Positions 9,178-18,675 are shown, counted from the first letter of the stretch. The stretch is DNA of 35,451 nt from Myxococcota bacterium (GCA_023150895.1 JAKLJY010000087.1:1-35451); one strand, 5' to 3'. Numbers and translations are program-made. Notes: a model not told the origin generated them from the letters alone.

Positions 9178-10529
9178 TACATCTGCTGCATGTCCATCTT
9201 GAGCTGCTTCTTGCGCATGGACTTGCGCTGGCGGTTCCAGCCCTCGCCCTCGAGGTTCTCCGCGTCGCTTTCGTTCTCCTTGCGCAGCATCTCCAGGGCC
9301 GGCGCGTCGAGCTGCACGCTGTTGCTTTGCAGATAGGCCGCGTTGTCGCGCAGCACCTCGCGCGCCCGCTGCACCTCGCCCCGGTCGCGCAGGCTGACCG
9401 CCAGCGCGTTGCGTTCGTTGGCGATGAGCTCGACGGCCGACACCATGACGCTGCGATCCGTCGCTCGCTCCGCCGCGGCGCGGTCGTTGGTGAACGTCAC
9501 CGCCGCCTCGCCGGAGAGCATCTCGCTCGTGCGCGTTTTCAGATCGCCGTAGGTCACCGACACGGCTGCGACCTGGCGCCGCTCGTGCTGCGCCCCCGGC
9601 GAGACCTCGACCTCGAGCAGCAGGTGCTGGCGCTGTGCGGCGTAAATCTGGTTCATCGACGTCGTGACCAACTGCCCGATGATCTCGGCGGGGCGACCGA
9701 GCACGCGCACCGGCCGCACGCCCGGGCCGCAGTCGAGGCGAAGCTGCACGTCCTGCGCGACGACCGCGACGGCCGTACCGAGCTCGAGGTCGAAGAACTG
9801 CGCGAGGTTGGCCGCGTCCTCGATGAAGGCGTGGTTGCCATCGCTCTGGCGGGCGAGCTCGGTCATGAGATCCTCGTTGTACCCCAGCCCGAGACCGAAC
9901 GTCGTCACCGAGATGCCCTCGCGGACCAGGCTCGCGCCGAGCGCGCCGAGCTCCGCCGGGCTGCTCGGGCCCACGTTGGCGAGCCCGTCGGACAGGAGCA
10001 GCACGCGGTTGACCCGCCCGCGCTCCAGGAACTTGCGCACCTCGGCCGCGCCCTTCGTCACCCCGGCGAAGAGCGCCGTGTCACCGCCCGCGTGGATCCC
10101 GCGGATGGCGCGGATCAGCGTCTCCTGATCGCTGGCCTTGGTGGCGGGCGCCACGACTGCCACCGTCGTGTCATAGGTGACGATGCTCACGATGTCCTGC
10201 GGACCGAGCTTGCGGATCGCCTGGATGGCCGCCTCGCGCGCCCGCTCGATCTTGGTGCCCTGCATGGACCCGGACTTGTCGATGACGAGCGCGACGTTCA
10301 CCGGGGGCCGGGTGGCGAGCTGAAGCGGCGCGCCGGCGAGCTCGACCTTGAGGTAGGCCGTCCCGAGCTGCCCTGCGGGCAGCAGCGGCGCGCTCAGGCG
10401 CGTCGACAGGCTCAGCGGTGCGACCCCCGCGCCGTCGGCGAGCGACCTCGCCCGTGCCGGTCCCGGGAGGAGAAGCGTCGCGAGGGCGGCGAGCGTGGTG
10501 AGGGTGGTCAGGTGTTTGATTCGCAACAT
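9174..10529 (-). CDS. Secreted von Willebrand factor A (VWA) domain protein
   Basis: 451 aa with a signal peptide (hydrophobic residues ~8-22, cleavage near ARARS). The VWA domain begins at about residue 77 with an intact MIDAS motif (D84-K-S86-G-S88 in VIDKSGSM) and later the VLLLSDGLANVG acidic strand. The C-terminal half resembles the Ca-activated chloride-channel-like/YfbK-type beta-rich region. The GGAG ribosome-binding site lies 7 bp before ATG 10529. It is the first gene of the VWA-histidine kinase-response regulator operon and overlaps the kinase gene by 4 bp, suggesting an exported metal-dependent adhesion protein tied to the two-component pair. Confidence 0.88.
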   Translation of the reverse strand: MLRIKHLTTLTTLAALATLLLPGPARARSLADGAGVAPLSLSTRLSAPLLPAGQLGTAYLKVELAGAPLQLATRPPVNVALVIDKSGSMQGTKIERAREAAIQAIRKLGPQDIVSIVTYDTTVAVVAPATKASDQETLIRAIRGIHAGGDTALFAGVTKGAAEVRKFLERGRVNRVLLLSDGLANVGPSSPAELGALGASLVREGISVTTFGLGLGYNEDLMTELARQSDGNHAFIEDAANLAQFFDLELGTAVAVVAQDVQLRLDCGPGVRPVRVLGRPAEIIGQLVTTSMNQIYAAQRQHLLLEVEVSPGAQHERRQVAAVSVTYGDLKTRTSEMLSGEAAVTFTNDRAAAERATDRSVMVSAVELIANERNALAVSLRDRGEVQRAREVLRDNAAYLQSNSVQLDAPALEMLRKENESDAENLEGEGWNRQRKSMRKKQLKMDMQQMY

Positions 10530-10867
10530 GGGGCGCTCCGTGCGTGGTGTGAGTCTACGCTACGCGGGGCGGCGCGCGGGGTGGTCAGCGCGGGGTCAAG
10601 CGATCGTCAAAGATTTGTGAACGGTGTTCGGGCGGGCAGGGGAGGGACGCTTGACGGCGCTCGCGGGCAGCCCGGGGCGGCCCGGGCGATGGGCTCGGGG
10701 GTGGGGGGGGGAGCGAGGGGTCGCGGTGTTCGTTTGGGGGAAGCGGGGGCGGGATGAGACACCGATTCTGCGAAAAAGGCGGACGATAATGGGATACAGA
10801 CCACTTTGAAGCGCGGCGCACGGTGGCGTTGGTGTCCGGCGCGTTCTCGATTGGACGGAGGTGTGAA
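10530..10867. promoter_or_regulatory. Divergent intergenic region between the VWA operon and the phosphoesterase-protease gene
   Basis: 338 bp with no supported gene. It must hold promoters for both directions. On the plus strand GATAAT at 10785-10790 is a reasonable -10, but no good -35 lies 17 bp upstream. On the minus strand TTGACG/TTGACC hexamers occur around 10596-10615 without a convincing -10. The centre (about 10660-10750) is a strongly G-rich purine tract on the plus strand. GGAGG at 10857-10861 is the ribosome-binding site for the next gene. Confidence 0.4.
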
Positions 10868-13800
10868 TTGCGGACCCTGATCCTGAGCGACCTGCACATC
10901 GGCCTCGATACCGAGACGCCGCTCTTTTCCGGCGGCGGCACGATCCGGACCGCCATCGAGGCCGAGGTGAAGCGGCATCCGAGTCCGCTGCGCCTCGTCT
11001 TGAATGGCGACACCTTCGACCTCTTGCTCGACCCGAAACGGGCGGTCCTGAACGTAGAGGGGGCCGCGGCGCGCATGTCGGAACTGCTGACGACACCCGA
11101 CGCCCGCGCGTTACTGGACGGACTCCGGGCGGTGCTCACCGCCGGCGGCGAGGTTGTCGTCCGCCCAGGGAATCACGACCTGGAGTTGGTGATCCCCGAG
11201 GTTGCCGACGTGGTGCGCGCGGCCATCGGCGTCGACCCGAGGCGCGTGGAACTGAATGATCGCGCGTCGCAACGGCTCCAGGTGGGCCAGAGCGCCATCC
11301 TCGTCGCCCACGGCGAGGGCCCGGACGCCTACAACTGGTTCGACTACTCAAAGGTCCGAGAGGGTCAGCACTTCAAGTACCCGCCCGGCTCACAGCTGGT
11401 CGTCGACCTGCTGAATCCCTTGAAATGGGAGGAGGGTCTGCGGTTTCTCGACATCCTGATGCCCGACTTCCACGGGGCGGTCCTCACGGCCCTCGCGGTG
11501 CGGCCATCGGTGCTTCCACGCGTTCGGGCGTTCCTGCCCGTCGCTTGGCGCCGCCTTCTCCGAACGGTCTGGAGCCCGCACGCGTTGGCGAACGTCGACG
11601 ACGCGGCGTCGGACCTGAGAGCGTTCGCCGACCTGGGCCCGACGGAGATGCAGCAGCTCCACGCATTCCTGAACGCCCCGGAGGGGCTGGTCGCCGAGAT
11701 CAGTGACATCGTCGGGTCGAAACTGCTCCGGGCCGGACTTTACACGGTGGCCGCCGCGCATCGTCGAATCGCGGGCGACGCCGGCGAGGCGTTCTTCAGT
11801 CTCATGCCGGGTGATGACGAGTGGCGCACTGCCGAATCGATCGCCGAAGGAAACGAAGCCGTCGTCTTCGGGCATACCCACGCGCGCCGATGCGCGCGCC
11901 GGCGCCAACTGGCCTACATCAACTCGGGTACCTGGGCCCGGCTGATGCGCCTCCCGCCGGCGGACGGCCCGGCGCGCCTCTGGCAACAACTGCTCCTGGA
12001 TCTTCGGGAGGACCCGGGGCTGACGGGGCGTGCGGCGTCGCGGGTCGAGACCATCGCTTCCGGGGTCCGCATCGCGGCGGACGACGCTCAGGAATCCGTC
12101 ACCATGAGCCTGCTGCGCTGGCAGGCCGGCGATGCAGCCTGGACCCTCGAGCCCGACTCGGAGTCCCTCGACATCACGCCCCAGGCCTACTCGCTCCTTG
12201 TACGGCCCGCCGTCGCCGTCGCTGCGGGGCCCGCCGAACGACGGGACACGGCCTTCCGACAGGAGGTCGGCAACCGGGTAGATCGGCTTCGGGACGAGAT
12301 CGAGCGCGCGGGCGCGGACCGCGGCTCTATACCGGGCGTCCTGCGCGCCGGGGAGCACCGAGCCGCATTGGCCACGACCGCACTCGAACTCGTCACGCGG
12401 GTCGAGCAGCTCGTCGCGGGCCTCGGCGTCGCCCACCGGCCAGACCTGGACCGCAGCGTGGCGCTTCAGACCGTGCTCCAGGCGGAGTCCACCTGGGCGC
12501 TCTCCCGTGCCATCGCCGACCAGCGGCGCGGCCAGATCGGTTGGCTGATCGAGATGGCCGAGTCGATCGTCGTCGACGGCTACAACGCGGTCTACGGCGA
12601 GGCGCGCATGCGGCGGCCAGACCTTCCGAAAACCCGTGCGCCGGTGCCGCTGGTCTTCTTGCAGGCCGGCCACTCCCCCGCCACGTGGGCGCGGGGCGCG
12701 ACGATCCCGGCTCCCGGGCTGACCCGGCAGTTTGCCTCGCTGCCGTTCCCGGTCGTCATCGTCCCGCCCGAGGATCTGGCGCGCCCCTGGCGTCTGGCGC
12801 TGGCGCTCCACGAGGTCGGCCACGACCTCGTTCACGATCTGGAGCTGCACGCGGCGCTCGTGAATGCGATGAAGCTCCGGCCTGCGCAGAACTGGTGGCG
12901 CTGGCTCCACGAGATTCTGGCCGACGTGATTGGCCTGCGGCTCGCCGGTCCAGTCTTCCTCGACGCCGCCGACGAAGTCTTGACCGCCCTCGTCGGCGAG
13001 TCGGGCGGATGGTCGGACGACGCGGTTCACCCGCCCGTGGCCCTGCGCCTGGCAATCGTGGCGCACCTGGCTGGCGATGGTGCGCGCCAGGCGGCGTTCC
13101 TGGCAGCGGATGAGAAGGCGTGCGACTTGTTCCCCGAGGCCGAGACGTTTCTCCATCGCCTGCTGACGACGCCGCTCCCGGAGTACGGCGGGGCCATTCT
13201 GGCCGAACTGGTGCCCGAGACCCGGGCCGTGGTCGATGGCACGGCGCAGAGCTGGCGCGAGCTTCCGAATGCAGTCTTCAGGTCGTCGGGGGCAGACCCG
13301 CAGCGTGCCGTCTCGGCGCTAACCGCGATCGCTGCGCCGCTCTCGGAGATGCGGCCTGCGTGGCACGCGAGCCTCGCGGTACGCGAGTTCGAACAGAAGA
13401 CGGTCCCGACCCTTGCGCCCACGCTCGCCGACCAGATCACGGGATTCAAGCGACCGCCGATCGAGCTGCTGCGGGAGTTCCACACGATCACGTTCGTGGG
13501 GGCGACCAACGGGCAGCTCGCAGGGATGGTCGCCGAGGCGCGAAAGGCCATGCGCGCCGATCACAAATGGCACCGCGTGGAGATCTTCTTCCTCGACGAC
13601 GCACGGCTGAAGGAGATCGCCACCGAAGACCGACCCTTTGCCGCGTTGCGATATGAGCGCGACGTCGCGATGGCCGACCTGCGCGCCTCGCTGCAGGAAT
13701 GCGCCGAGAGCTGGTCGCTCTACACCTACTCGCAATCGCCCGTGTTCGTCAGCCTGTGGACCTCGGACCACCTCCGCCATGTCCACGCCAGCAGCCGTCT

Positions 13801-13960
13801 TTGGGGCATGGATATTCGAGTTGCGCCGTCCATCGACCGCCGCGTCCCGGTGGGTGTCGCCCATCGGGAGGTCGACGCCTACTTCGAGGCCGTGGAGAAC
13901 CTGCGCAGGGATGCCGGGTTGTGTGAGTGCTTCGCGTCGAGTGACGACCTGCGGACCTGA
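10868..13960 (+). CDS. Calcineurin-like metallophosphoesterase fused to an HExxH zinc-peptidase-like region
   Basis: 1030 aa from TTG 10868, chosen for the GGAGG 6 bp upstream; a GTG at 10823 would add 15 residues before the first catalytic strand. Residues 1-370 carry all phosphoesterase motifs: D8-L-H10 (ILSDLHIG), GD-T-F-D with Asp48, GN102-H103-D, H148 in VAHGEG, and G335-H-T-H338. The middle (~370-630) is unrecognised. HEVGH at 648-652, followed 30 residues later by E682 in LHEILADVIGL, fits a gluzincin-type zinc peptidase site. The last ~160 residues (from ITFVGATNGQLAG) form another alpha/beta domain I do not recognise. There is no signal peptide, so it is cytoplasmic. It precedes TIR-SLOG and subtilase genes, suggesting a multi-effector conflict protein. 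Confidence 0.8.
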   Translation: MRTLILSDLHIGLDTETPLFSGGGTIRTAIEAEVKRHPSPLRLVLNGDTFDLLLDPKRAVLNVEGAAARMSELLTTPDARALLDGLRAVLTAGGEVVVRPGNHDLELVIPEVADVVRAAIGVDPRRVELNDRASQRLQVGQSAILVAHGEGPDAYNWFDYSKVREGQHFKYPPGSQLVVDLLNPLKWEEGLRFLDILMPDFHGAVLTALAVRPSVLPRVRAFLPVAWRRLLRTVWSPHALANVDDAASDLRAFADLGPTEMQQLHAFLNAPEGLVAEISDIVGSKLLRAGLYTVAAAHRRIAGDAGEAFFSLMPGDDEWRTAESIAEGNEAVVFGHTHARRCARRRQLAYINSGTWARLMRLPPADGPARLWQQLLLDLREDPGLTGRAASRVETIASGVRIAADDAQESVTMSLLRWQAGDAAWTLEPDSESLDITPQAYSLLVRPAVAVAAGPAERRDTAFRQEVGNRVDRLRDEIERAGADRGSIPGVLRAGEHRAALATTALELVTRVEQLVAGLGVAHRPDLDRSVALQTVLQAESTWALSRAIADQRRGQIGWLIEMAESIVVDGYNAVYGEARMRRPDLPKTRAPVPLVFLQAGHSPATWARGATIPAPGLTRQFASLPFPVVIVPPEDLARPWRLALALHEVGHDLVHDLELHAALVNAMKLRPAQNWWRWLHEILADVIGLRLAGPVFLDAADEVLTALVGESGGWSDDAVHPPVALRLAIVAHLAGDGARQAAFLAADEKACDLFPEAETFLHRLLTTPLPEYGGAILAELVPETRAVVDGTAQSWRELPNAVFRSSGADPQRAVSALTAIAAPLSEMRPAWHASLAVREFEQKTVPTLAPTLADQITGFKRPPIELLREFHTITFVGATNGQLAGMVAEARKAMRADHKWHRVEIFFLDDARLKEIATEDRPFAALRYERDVAMADLRASLQECAESWSLYTYSQSPVFVSLWTSDHLRHVHASSRLWGMDIRVAPSIDRRVPVGVAHREVDAYFEAVENLRRDAGLCECFASSDDLRT

Positions 13961-14041
13961 CCCCACCACCCCCTGACGCCTCCATTGACGCCCCGCCGGT
14001 GGGCCGCCTACGGTGCGGGCCTCCCATCTGCAGAGGCGTTC

Positions 14042-16219
14042 ATGCGCAGCCCGCTCCACATCGTCCTTCTCTATCACCCGGACTCGAGCGGGGCGCGCGC
14101 GCTGGCGGAGCGACTCGTGGCCGCGCTGTACGGGCCGCCCGCGACGCTCGAGCTCCGGGTGCCGACGTGGTTGACGCCGGCGCCACCCGCGGGCGCGCCA
14201 CCGCCCCTGGACGACCTGTGGACGACCGGCGGCGACCGCACGATGCTCGTCTATCTGATGGACGCGCGCATGGCTCGCCGGGTGGACGGGGGCACTGCAG
14301 ACGCCTGGGCGGCGCACTTCGTGGACGCCGTGGCCGCGGCGGGGCTCACCCCGACGACGCGAACAGTGGTCCCGCTGGCGCTGGACCAGGACGCGTTCGA
14401 CATCCTGCCTGCGGAGAATCGCCGCAGCGTGCGCAGGCTCCCCGACGCCGAGGCGCTCGACGCCGCGTTGCAACACATCGCCATTCGGGCGCTGTACCTG
14501 CTTTCGGAGCGATCCGCGCCCGACGTCGACGGGGGTCGCCTGCAGATTCCCATCCAGGTCTTCCTGAGCCACGCGAAGGCGGACCTGAACCTGGCCTCGC
14601 CCACGGACCCGGTCCGGTGTCTCATGGACGAGCTCCGGGGGCACGCGGTCGAGCAATTCTTCGACTCCGCGCGGATCGCCCCGGGCGAGGACTTCGAGCA
14701 GCACATCTTGCCGGCCGTGATCGCGTCCGACGTGGTGGTCGTGGTGTTCACGGACCACTGGAGTGGCCGCCCATGGTGTCGCCGCGAGCTGGTGGCGGCA
14801 AAGCGCGCCGGCCGCTCGCTGGTCGTGGTCGATGCCTTGTCCGAGGCGGTCGTCCGGGCGTTCCCCTACGTCGGCAACGCCACCTGGCTCCGGTGGCGGG
14901 GTGACACGAGCGCGCCTTCCCCGTCCGGGCCCACCGAGTTCGACCGATTTCGCGCCGGCCGCGAGGCCGCCCGCGTCCTGACCGGCGTCGTCCTGGCGGC
15001 GCTGCGCGCGCGCTTCGAGCGGACCGCCCTGGGAGACGCGCCCGACGACGCGCACACGCTCCACCTGGGCTCGGCCCCGGAGGCCCTCGACTTTGCCGAT
15101 CGGGCGGACGTCACGACTTTCGTGTACCCCGATCCGCCACTTCCCGACGACGAGCGGGCGCTCCTGGCCGGCCTCGGCAACCGTCGACTCCTGACGCCGC
15201 TGACCCGCGTCGCTTGCGAGCAGCGGGCCCGATGTTTCACGTCGGTCGCGGTCAGCGTGTCGACGCCGGGACCCGAGGAGATGGCGAGGCTCGGCGTCAT
15301 GGAGCACCACATCGCGACGGTCACGGACGAGGTCCACCTCGGTGTGCTCCTGTCGGGCCGGCGGATCGTATATGGCGGGCTCCTGTCCTACGCCTCGGCC
15401 GGGTCGACCAACTTCGTCGAGCGCCTCTTCTGCCTGGTGCGGCGCTACGCCGATCTCGCCGCGGACGCGGGCTGCCAAGGGCCGTTCCGCATCGTGAACA
15501 CTCCGCCGTGGCCGCTCTTCAACGCCTACGGCGAGCGAGAGATCAACCTGTTCGGCAAGATCGCCGACCTTCAGCGGGGCGCGGCGCCGTCGCTCGGAAC
15601 ACTGTCCTATGAGTCCTTTCCGGCCGGCCGCTTCCCGACCATCGACTCGGCCGAGCGGCTCCTCGCCATCGGAATAGGCCTTCGACAGATGCGGCGAGAC
15701 ACGACCTGGGACGGCCCCGCCTCGGAGGACGGGAGAAAGCGCCCGCGCCCACGACTGCTCGCCGGCGGACCGTTGAAGAGCATGGAATGGCTGCCCGGTC
15801 TGGTCGAGGAGGCCTACTGCTCACTGATCGAGCGGGCACCGCTGTTTCTGATGGGCGGGCTCGGTGGCGCCGCCGAGCTGGTGCTTGCGCTCCTGCGGGG
15901 CGACGCCCACCCCGGCGGCGGCGAGATGACCGAAGAGCGGGCTCGTGACGTGGTCACGGTGAAGCAGGACGGGGTCGATGTCGCCGTCTATGACACGCTG
16001 CAACAACTCGCGCTGACCCACGGACTCCCCTTCGAGACGCGGACGGAGGTGGCGGAGGCGATTCGCAGCGCCGGCACCGGCGGGCTCGCCGCGGCGCTGA
16101 ACAACGGACTGGACGACGCCGAGAACGCCGAACTCACGACGACACGCGACGGCCGCCGGATTCAGGAGCTGGTGTTGCGCGGCCTGGCGCGACTGGAAGC
16201 GCGGGCGGGGGGGGCGTGA
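14042..16219 (+). CDS. TIR-SLOG protein (N-terminal Rossmann-like domain, TIR, SLOG-like region)
   Basis: 725 aa from ATG 14042 with AGAGG upstream. Residues ~1-160 form an alpha/beta domain (LHIVLLYHPDSSGARALA) often seen in front of TIR domains; I cannot name it. The TIR domain spans about 169-300: IQVFLSHAKAD, FFDSARIAPGEDF, VVVVFTDHW, and WCRREL carrying the predicted NADase Glu. From about residue 400 a SLOG-type Rossmann region follows (SVAVSVSTPGPEEM, RIVYGGLLSYASAGS, INLFGKIAD). Near 595-610 a second nucleotide-pocket-like element appears (LFLMGGLGGAAELV). SLOG domains bind nucleotide ligands, such as the NAD-derived signals sensed by Thoeris ThsA. The protein is therefore a plausible self-contained NAD-linked signal producer and sensor. 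It lies 81 bp after the phosphoesterase-peptidase gene. Confidence 0.82.
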   Translation: MRSPLHIVLLYHPDSSGARALAERLVAALYGPPATLELRVPTWLTPAPPAGAPPPLDDLWTTGGDRTMLVYLMDARMARRVDGGTADAWAAHFVDAVAAAGLTPTTRTVVPLALDQDAFDILPAENRRSVRRLPDAEALDAALQHIAIRALYLLSERSAPDVDGGRLQIPIQVFLSHAKADLNLASPTDPVRCLMDELRGHAVEQFFDSARIAPGEDFEQHILPAVIASDVVVVVFTDHWSGRPWCRRELVAAKRAGRSLVVVDALSEAVVRAFPYVGNATWLRWRGDTSAPSPSGPTEFDRFRAGREAARVLTGVVLAALRARFERTALGDAPDDAHTLHLGSAPEALDFADRADVTTFVYPDPPLPDDERALLAGLGNRRLLTPLTRVACEQRARCFTSVAVSVSTPGPEEMARLGVMEHHIATVTDEVHLGVLLSGRRIVYGGLLSYASAGSTNFVERLFCLVRRYADLAADAGCQGPFRIVNTPPWPLFNAYGEREINLFGKIADLQRGAAPSLGTLSYESFPAGRFPTIDSAERLLAIGIGLRQMRRDTTWDGPASEDGRKRPRPRLLAGGPLKSMEWLPGLVEEAYCSLIERAPLFLMGGLGGAAELVLALLRGDAHPGGGEMTEERARDVVTVKQDGVDVAVYDTLQQLALTHGLPFETRTEVAEAIRSAGTGGLAAALNNGLDDAENAELTTTRDGRRIQELVLRGLARLEARAGGA

Positions 16220-17799
16220 ACGCGATGAACACTCTGACTTCCCCCTACTTCACCCTCGAGTTCCCCCCGGCCGACGCCCGAGCCATCGCCGACAGCCGAC
16301 AGCAGGCCGTCCGCTGGCTGGAGCACCAGCTGCAGGTGCCCGTCGAGGTCAAGCCGCTCGACGGCGCGCCCGGGTCGCTGATGCTGACGCCGACGGGCGG
16401 CGAAGCCGCGGCACGCGACTACCTGTCCGCGTTGGCCTTCGGACTCGGGCGCGGACTCGGCGGCTCCGCGCGCGTCCACGACGCCTTCGAACTCTCGGGC
16501 TCGTCCGTCGAAACGAGCGCCCCGCCTGTGCCACCACCCCCGGGGGCCTATGACCACGCGCAGGCGCTCATGGGCGTGGATCGCGACTTCCTGAAGCGAC
16601 ACACCGCCGACGGTGTCGTCATCGGACACCCGGACACGGGCTACACGATGCACCCGGACCTGCACGACGCCCCGCGCGGCGGCCTCGCCTTCGACGAGGG
16701 CCGCGACCTGATCGACGGCGATCCACGGGCCGAGGACCCCTGCGCCGTCGAGGGATTTCCGTATTATCCGGGACACGGCACAAAGACGGCGTCTCGCCTC
16801 TGCAGCGTCACGACGACGGCGCCCGCAGGTCACGACGCCGCCTGGCGCGACGTCGTCGGTCTCGCGCCCGGCGCCAAGGTCGTCCCGTATCGGGTGACGA
16901 AGTCGGTCATTCTCGCCTTTCCGAGCCAGCAGCGGGCGCTGGCGCGAGCGATAGACCTGGCGGTCGCAGGGGGCGCGGAGGTCATTTCGATCAGCCTCGG
17001 CTGTCTTTGGGACTTCGAGGCGCTGGAACTGGCAGTGGCGCGTGCGGTCGCGGCCGGCGTCGTCGTATGCGCTGCGGCCGGTCAGGTCACGTTGGGTGGC
17101 AACGTCCATCTGCGTCGAGTGATCACGCCCGCCCGTCTGCCCGGCGTCTTCTGCGCCGCCGCCTGCGACACGGACGGCGCCGCCTGCGGTTGGTCGTTCC
17201 GGGGCGAGCGGGTGAACGTAACTGTCCCTGGCGGAAACATCCCGGTCGCAGTGGCGAAGGTGGGCGGCCTGTACACATGGGACCAGTCGTACGGGACATC
17301 GTATTCAGCTGCGCACCTGGCCGGCGCCGCCGCGCTCTGGATCCGGCACTGGCGGCGGGCCGGCGTGCTCACGCCGGACAACCGGGCCACGCGCCCGGCC
17401 ATGCTCTGGGATGCGCTCCAGCGTTCACACGTCGACGCGCGCCATCCCGAGGGCGGCGACCCCGGCGAGTGGGGCGTCGGCATTCTGAACGTGCCCCGCT
17501 TGTTGGCGGCCGAGCCCGATCCGCAGGCCGCGAGCGCGCCCGAGATGACCCGCGCCGACCGCGCAGAGGCCTCTGCGTTTCGCGACATCGCCAATACGCT
17601 GGGCCTGGACCTGGAGGCGGCGCAGCTCTTCGCCGCCGCGGTCACGCCGGCAGGCGGCGCCGCGCCTCTCGGCTTCGCGCCCGAAGCGCAAGGTCCGGTC
17701 GAGGTCTCCGAGCGCATTCGCGCGGAGGGCATCAATCCGCGGGACGTGAACGCGCTCCGAGATGCTGGTGTCGGGGCGTTCTCGCGGTTGCGGGGGTGA
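16216..17799 (+). CDS. Cytoplasmic subtilisin-like (S8) serine protease
   Basis: 527 aa from GTG 16216, overlapping the TIR-SLOG stop by 4 bp (GTGA). The catalytic triad is visible: D140 in IGHPDTGY, H187 in PGHGTKTAS and S362 in GTSYSAAHLAGAAALW. The oxyanion-hole segment reads VCAAAGQ where most subtilases have AAAGN. There is no signal peptide. The N-terminus (~1-100) has an alpha/beta segment before the protease core, and a C-terminal ~80-residue tail follows, so this is not a standard exported subtilase. Translational coupling to a TIR-SLOG gene suggests a protease effector or processing enzyme in the same conflict system. The substrate is unknown. Confidence 0.88.
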   Translation: MNAMNTLTSPYFTLEFPPADARAIADSRQQAVRWLEHQLQVPVEVKPLDGAPGSLMLTPTGGEAAARDYLSALAFGLGRGLGGSARVHDAFELSGSSVETSAPPVPPPPGAYDHAQALMGVDRDFLKRHTADGVVIGHPDTGYTMHPDLHDAPRGGLAFDEGRDLIDGDPRAEDPCAVEGFPYYPGHGTKTASRLCSVTTTAPAGHDAAWRDVVGLAPGAKVVPYRVTKSVILAFPSQQRALARAIDLAVAGGAEVISISLGCLWDFEALELAVARAVAAGVVVCAAAGQVTLGGNVHLRRVITPARLPGVFCAAACDTDGAACGWSFRGERVNVTVPGGNIPVAVAKVGGLYTWDQSYGTSYSAAHLAGAAALWIRHWRRAGVLTPDNRATRPAMLWDALQRSHVDARHPEGGDPGEWGVGILNVPRLLAAEPDPQAASAPEMTRADRAEASAFRDIANTLGLDLEAAQLFAAAVTPAGGAAPLGFAPEAQGPVEVSERIRAEGINPRDVNALRDAGVGAFSRLRG

Positions 17800-17818
17800 T
17801 GCCAGTCGACGGCGGCTG

Positions 17819-17833
17819 GGCGCCGGCCGCGCC
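17819..17833. terminator. Possible bidirectional hairpin between convergent genes
   Basis: GGCGC-CGGCC-GCGCC can form a 5-bp GC stem in the 48-bp gap between the subtilase stop and the convergent small TIR gene. No U-tract follows in either direction, so it is only a weak candidate. Confidence 0.22.
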
Positions 17834-17847
17834 AAGAAACCGTGACG

Positions 17848-18231
17848 TCAGGCCGCCTGGTCGCTACGCCGCGCGAGCGCTGCGCCCAAGGCAGCCGTGT
17901 CCCCCAAGCGGACGAACGGCCACGCCGAGACATCGAACGGCAGGCGATCCAGGTCGATCGGGGCCTCGCCCACGACGACGACGCGCTTCTGGAGTGCCCA
18001 GGCGGCGCCGAGCTCCTGCATCACCCAGTCGGAGTCCCGCGTGCGGCCCGTCCAGACGAGCACCAGCGCATCGGCGGCTCGGATCGACCGGCGCAGGGCA
18101 TCCCCGATGCGTTCACCGGGGCCGATGGCATCGTCCATCGAAACACGCCAGCCCTCATGCCGAAGCGCGGCCGCGACCGACCGGGCCGTGTCGGCATCGG
18201 CGCGGGCGTAAGACAGGTGGGCGTAGGTCAT
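17848..18231 (-). CDS. Single-domain TIR protein
   Basis: 127 aa, essentially one TIR domain: strand A YAHLSYARADAD, the BB-loop region VSMDDAIGPGERIGDALRR, strand C ALVLVWTGRTRDS and the DWVMQELGAAWAL helix with a Glu at the usual NADase position, then VVVVGEAP. There is no fused sensor. Its start overlaps the stop of the preceding TIR gene by 4 bp (ATGA), so the two are coupled. A heteromeric TIR pair, or an effector with a separate sensor, is likely. TIR family membership is clear; NADase versus scaffold activity is inferred. Confidence 0.82.
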   Translation of the reverse strand: MTYAHLSYARADADTARSVAAALRHEGWRVSMDDAIGPGERIGDALRRSIRAADALVLVWTGRTRDSDWVMQELGAAWALQKRVVVVGEAPIDLDRLPFDVSAWPFVRLGDTAALGAALARRSDQAA

Positions 18232-18638
18232 GGGGTCACCGAGTCGAGAACAGCATTGATGGCCTCAACATACCGATCGATGTCGTTCAAGTCGAACGGC
18301 TTGAAGTCGGAGACGACATCGGGAAGCTCACGTGAGTCGATCTTGTCGAGCAGCACGTGGATGGGCTTTCCGAGGACCCAGGCTGCGCCGATCTCGGCTT
18401 TGACCCAGTCGCGCTGCGCTGCGGCCGAAGAGTAGAGCACGACGAGCGCATCGCAGCCTTGAAGCTCCCGCCGAATCGTCTCGCGGATTCGGGCCCCGAC
18501 GTCGATGTCCTTGTCGTCGAGGAACGTCGTCACGCGTCCGCTGGAGCCGACCTCGATGGCGCGCGCAACCTGCCGCGCAATCCACCGATCTTTGCTCGCA
18601 TGGCTGATGAAGACCCGGTATCCCATGGCAGGCATCAT
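18228..18638 (-). CDS. Single-domain TIR protein
   Basis: 136 aa from ATG 18638; ATGs at 18635 and 18626 (giving MGYRVFISHASKD) are equally credible because no clear ribosome-binding site decides. It is a single TIR domain with YRVFISHASKDRWIA, TTFLDDKDIDVGARI, CDALVVLYSSAA and DWVKAEIGAAWVLGKP, which keeps the catalytic-position Glu. It is upstream gene of the overlapping TIR pair and lies just downstream of the membrane-protein gene on the same strand, so the three may form one minus-strand operon. Confidence 0.83.
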   Translation of the reverse strand: MMPAMGYRVFISHASKDRWIARQVARAIEVGSSGRVTTFLDDKDIDVGARIRETIRRELQGCDALVVLYSSAAAQRDWVKAEIGAAWVLGKPIHVLLDKIDSRELPDVVSDFKPFDLNDIDRYVEAINAVLDSVTP

Positions 18639-18675
18639 GCGCCGCGACGAGCGGGAGGGCAAGGCACTCTGGCGC

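Noticed and set aside
11390-13156. 588-aa antisense ORF within the phosphoesterase-peptidase gene
   Set aside because: Shadow of the plus-strand gene, whose catalytic motifs are intact through the whole span.
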